Positions 63,866 through 64,000 of a stretch of DNA of 64,000 nucleotides are shown piece by piece. Source of the DNA: Mesorhizobium kowhaii (GTDB lineage: Bacteria > Pseudomonadota > Alphaproteobacteria > Rhizobiales > Rhizobiaceae); assembly GCF_003253745.1 (NCBI RefSeq), contig NZ_MZXV01000038.1:1-64000 (forward strand). The letters are read 5' to 3'. The position numbers were made by a program, and so were the translations under genes. Every line of letters begins with the position of its first letter. The first letter of the stretch is position 1. The notes below the pieces were generated by a model. That model worked only from the letters and a program-made list of their open reading frames with translations. It had not been told where the DNA came from and did no database searches.

Positions 63866-64000
63866 AGATGGATAGGGAGCGCTGCGAACGACACAGGCGC
63901 TTCAGGCTGTTCTTGATGCTCTGAAGTCCATAAAACTACGATGTCGAGTTCGTAATGCAGTACGGGCGCGAGTGCTGCGCATTTCGGACCGGTTACGAGA

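Noticed and set aside
1..64000. CRISPR arrays, tRNA, rRNA or attachment sites
   Set aside because: No regularly spaced repeats and no tRNA-like TTCGA arms with matching stems were noticed; I did not find island ends by eye.

Overview
The window looks like part of a symbiosis island or symbiotic plasmid of a rhizobium (Alphaproteobacteria, Hyphomicrobiales; a Mesorhizobium/Rhizobium-type genome fits, but the genus is not resolved). The reasons are a nifH start cut by the left edge, NifA-type upstream activator sequences (TGT-N10-ACA) with -24/-12 sigma-54 promoters, a complete uptake-hydrogenase (hup/hyp) cluster of rhizobial type, and many decayed insertion sequences and toxin-antitoxin remnants between gene blocks.

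Layout. 1-824: 5' part of nifH (minus strand) with its NifA/sigma-54 promoter. 939-3548: abiE-type operon (abiEi, abiEii and a frameshifted third gene). 3549-4732: debris with a broken antitoxin gene. 4733-21510: hup/hyp cluster on the minus strand, transcribed from a sigma-54 promoter in the order hupS-L-E-C, terminator, hupD-F-G-H-I-J-K, hypA-B-C-D-E-X, a 38-codon hoxA stub, hypF. 22403-26762: a convergent four-gene nucleotide-metabolism island: a kinase/adenylosuccinate-synthetase fusion whose catalytic Asp is Ser (PurZ-like), a DUF7002 protein, a dikinase-like protein and an HD phosphohydrolase. 27545-28229: IS110 and IS630 remnants. 28298-34358: phosphonate biosynthesis genes behind two NifA sites and a sigma-54 promoter. 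34413-44962: phosphonate uptake and catabolism genes. 45079-50815: type III CBASS anti-phage operon with its CapH/CapP regulators. 50816-57448: toxin-antitoxin pairs, gene fragments and orphan genes. 58054-63199: exported lipoprotein, TPR protein, GH25 muramidase, astacin-like metalloprotease and trypsin-like protease. 63659-63865: small Cys-rich secreted protein.

The most interesting reading is that 28298-44962 is one make-and-consume phosphonate locus. PepM, an aminotransferase, a nucleotidyltransferase and a CDP-alcohol transferase would make a phosphonoalanine-derived conjugate when NifA is active, that is, in nodules. An oligopeptide-type ABC importer, an alkaline-phosphatase-superfamily hydrolase, a LysR regulator, a PalB-like aminotransferase and a phosphonopyruvate hydrolase (PalA) would let free-living kin take it up and degrade it. 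This is the logic of rhizopines, but built on a C-P compound. The link to nodules rests on the promoter motifs; the product is inferred, not shown.

Several genes are frameshifted or truncated (abiE third gene, hupJ, hoxA, a ridA-like gene, higBA-like genes, a GcvT-like fragment, a LysR fragment), as expected for a decaying accessory region.
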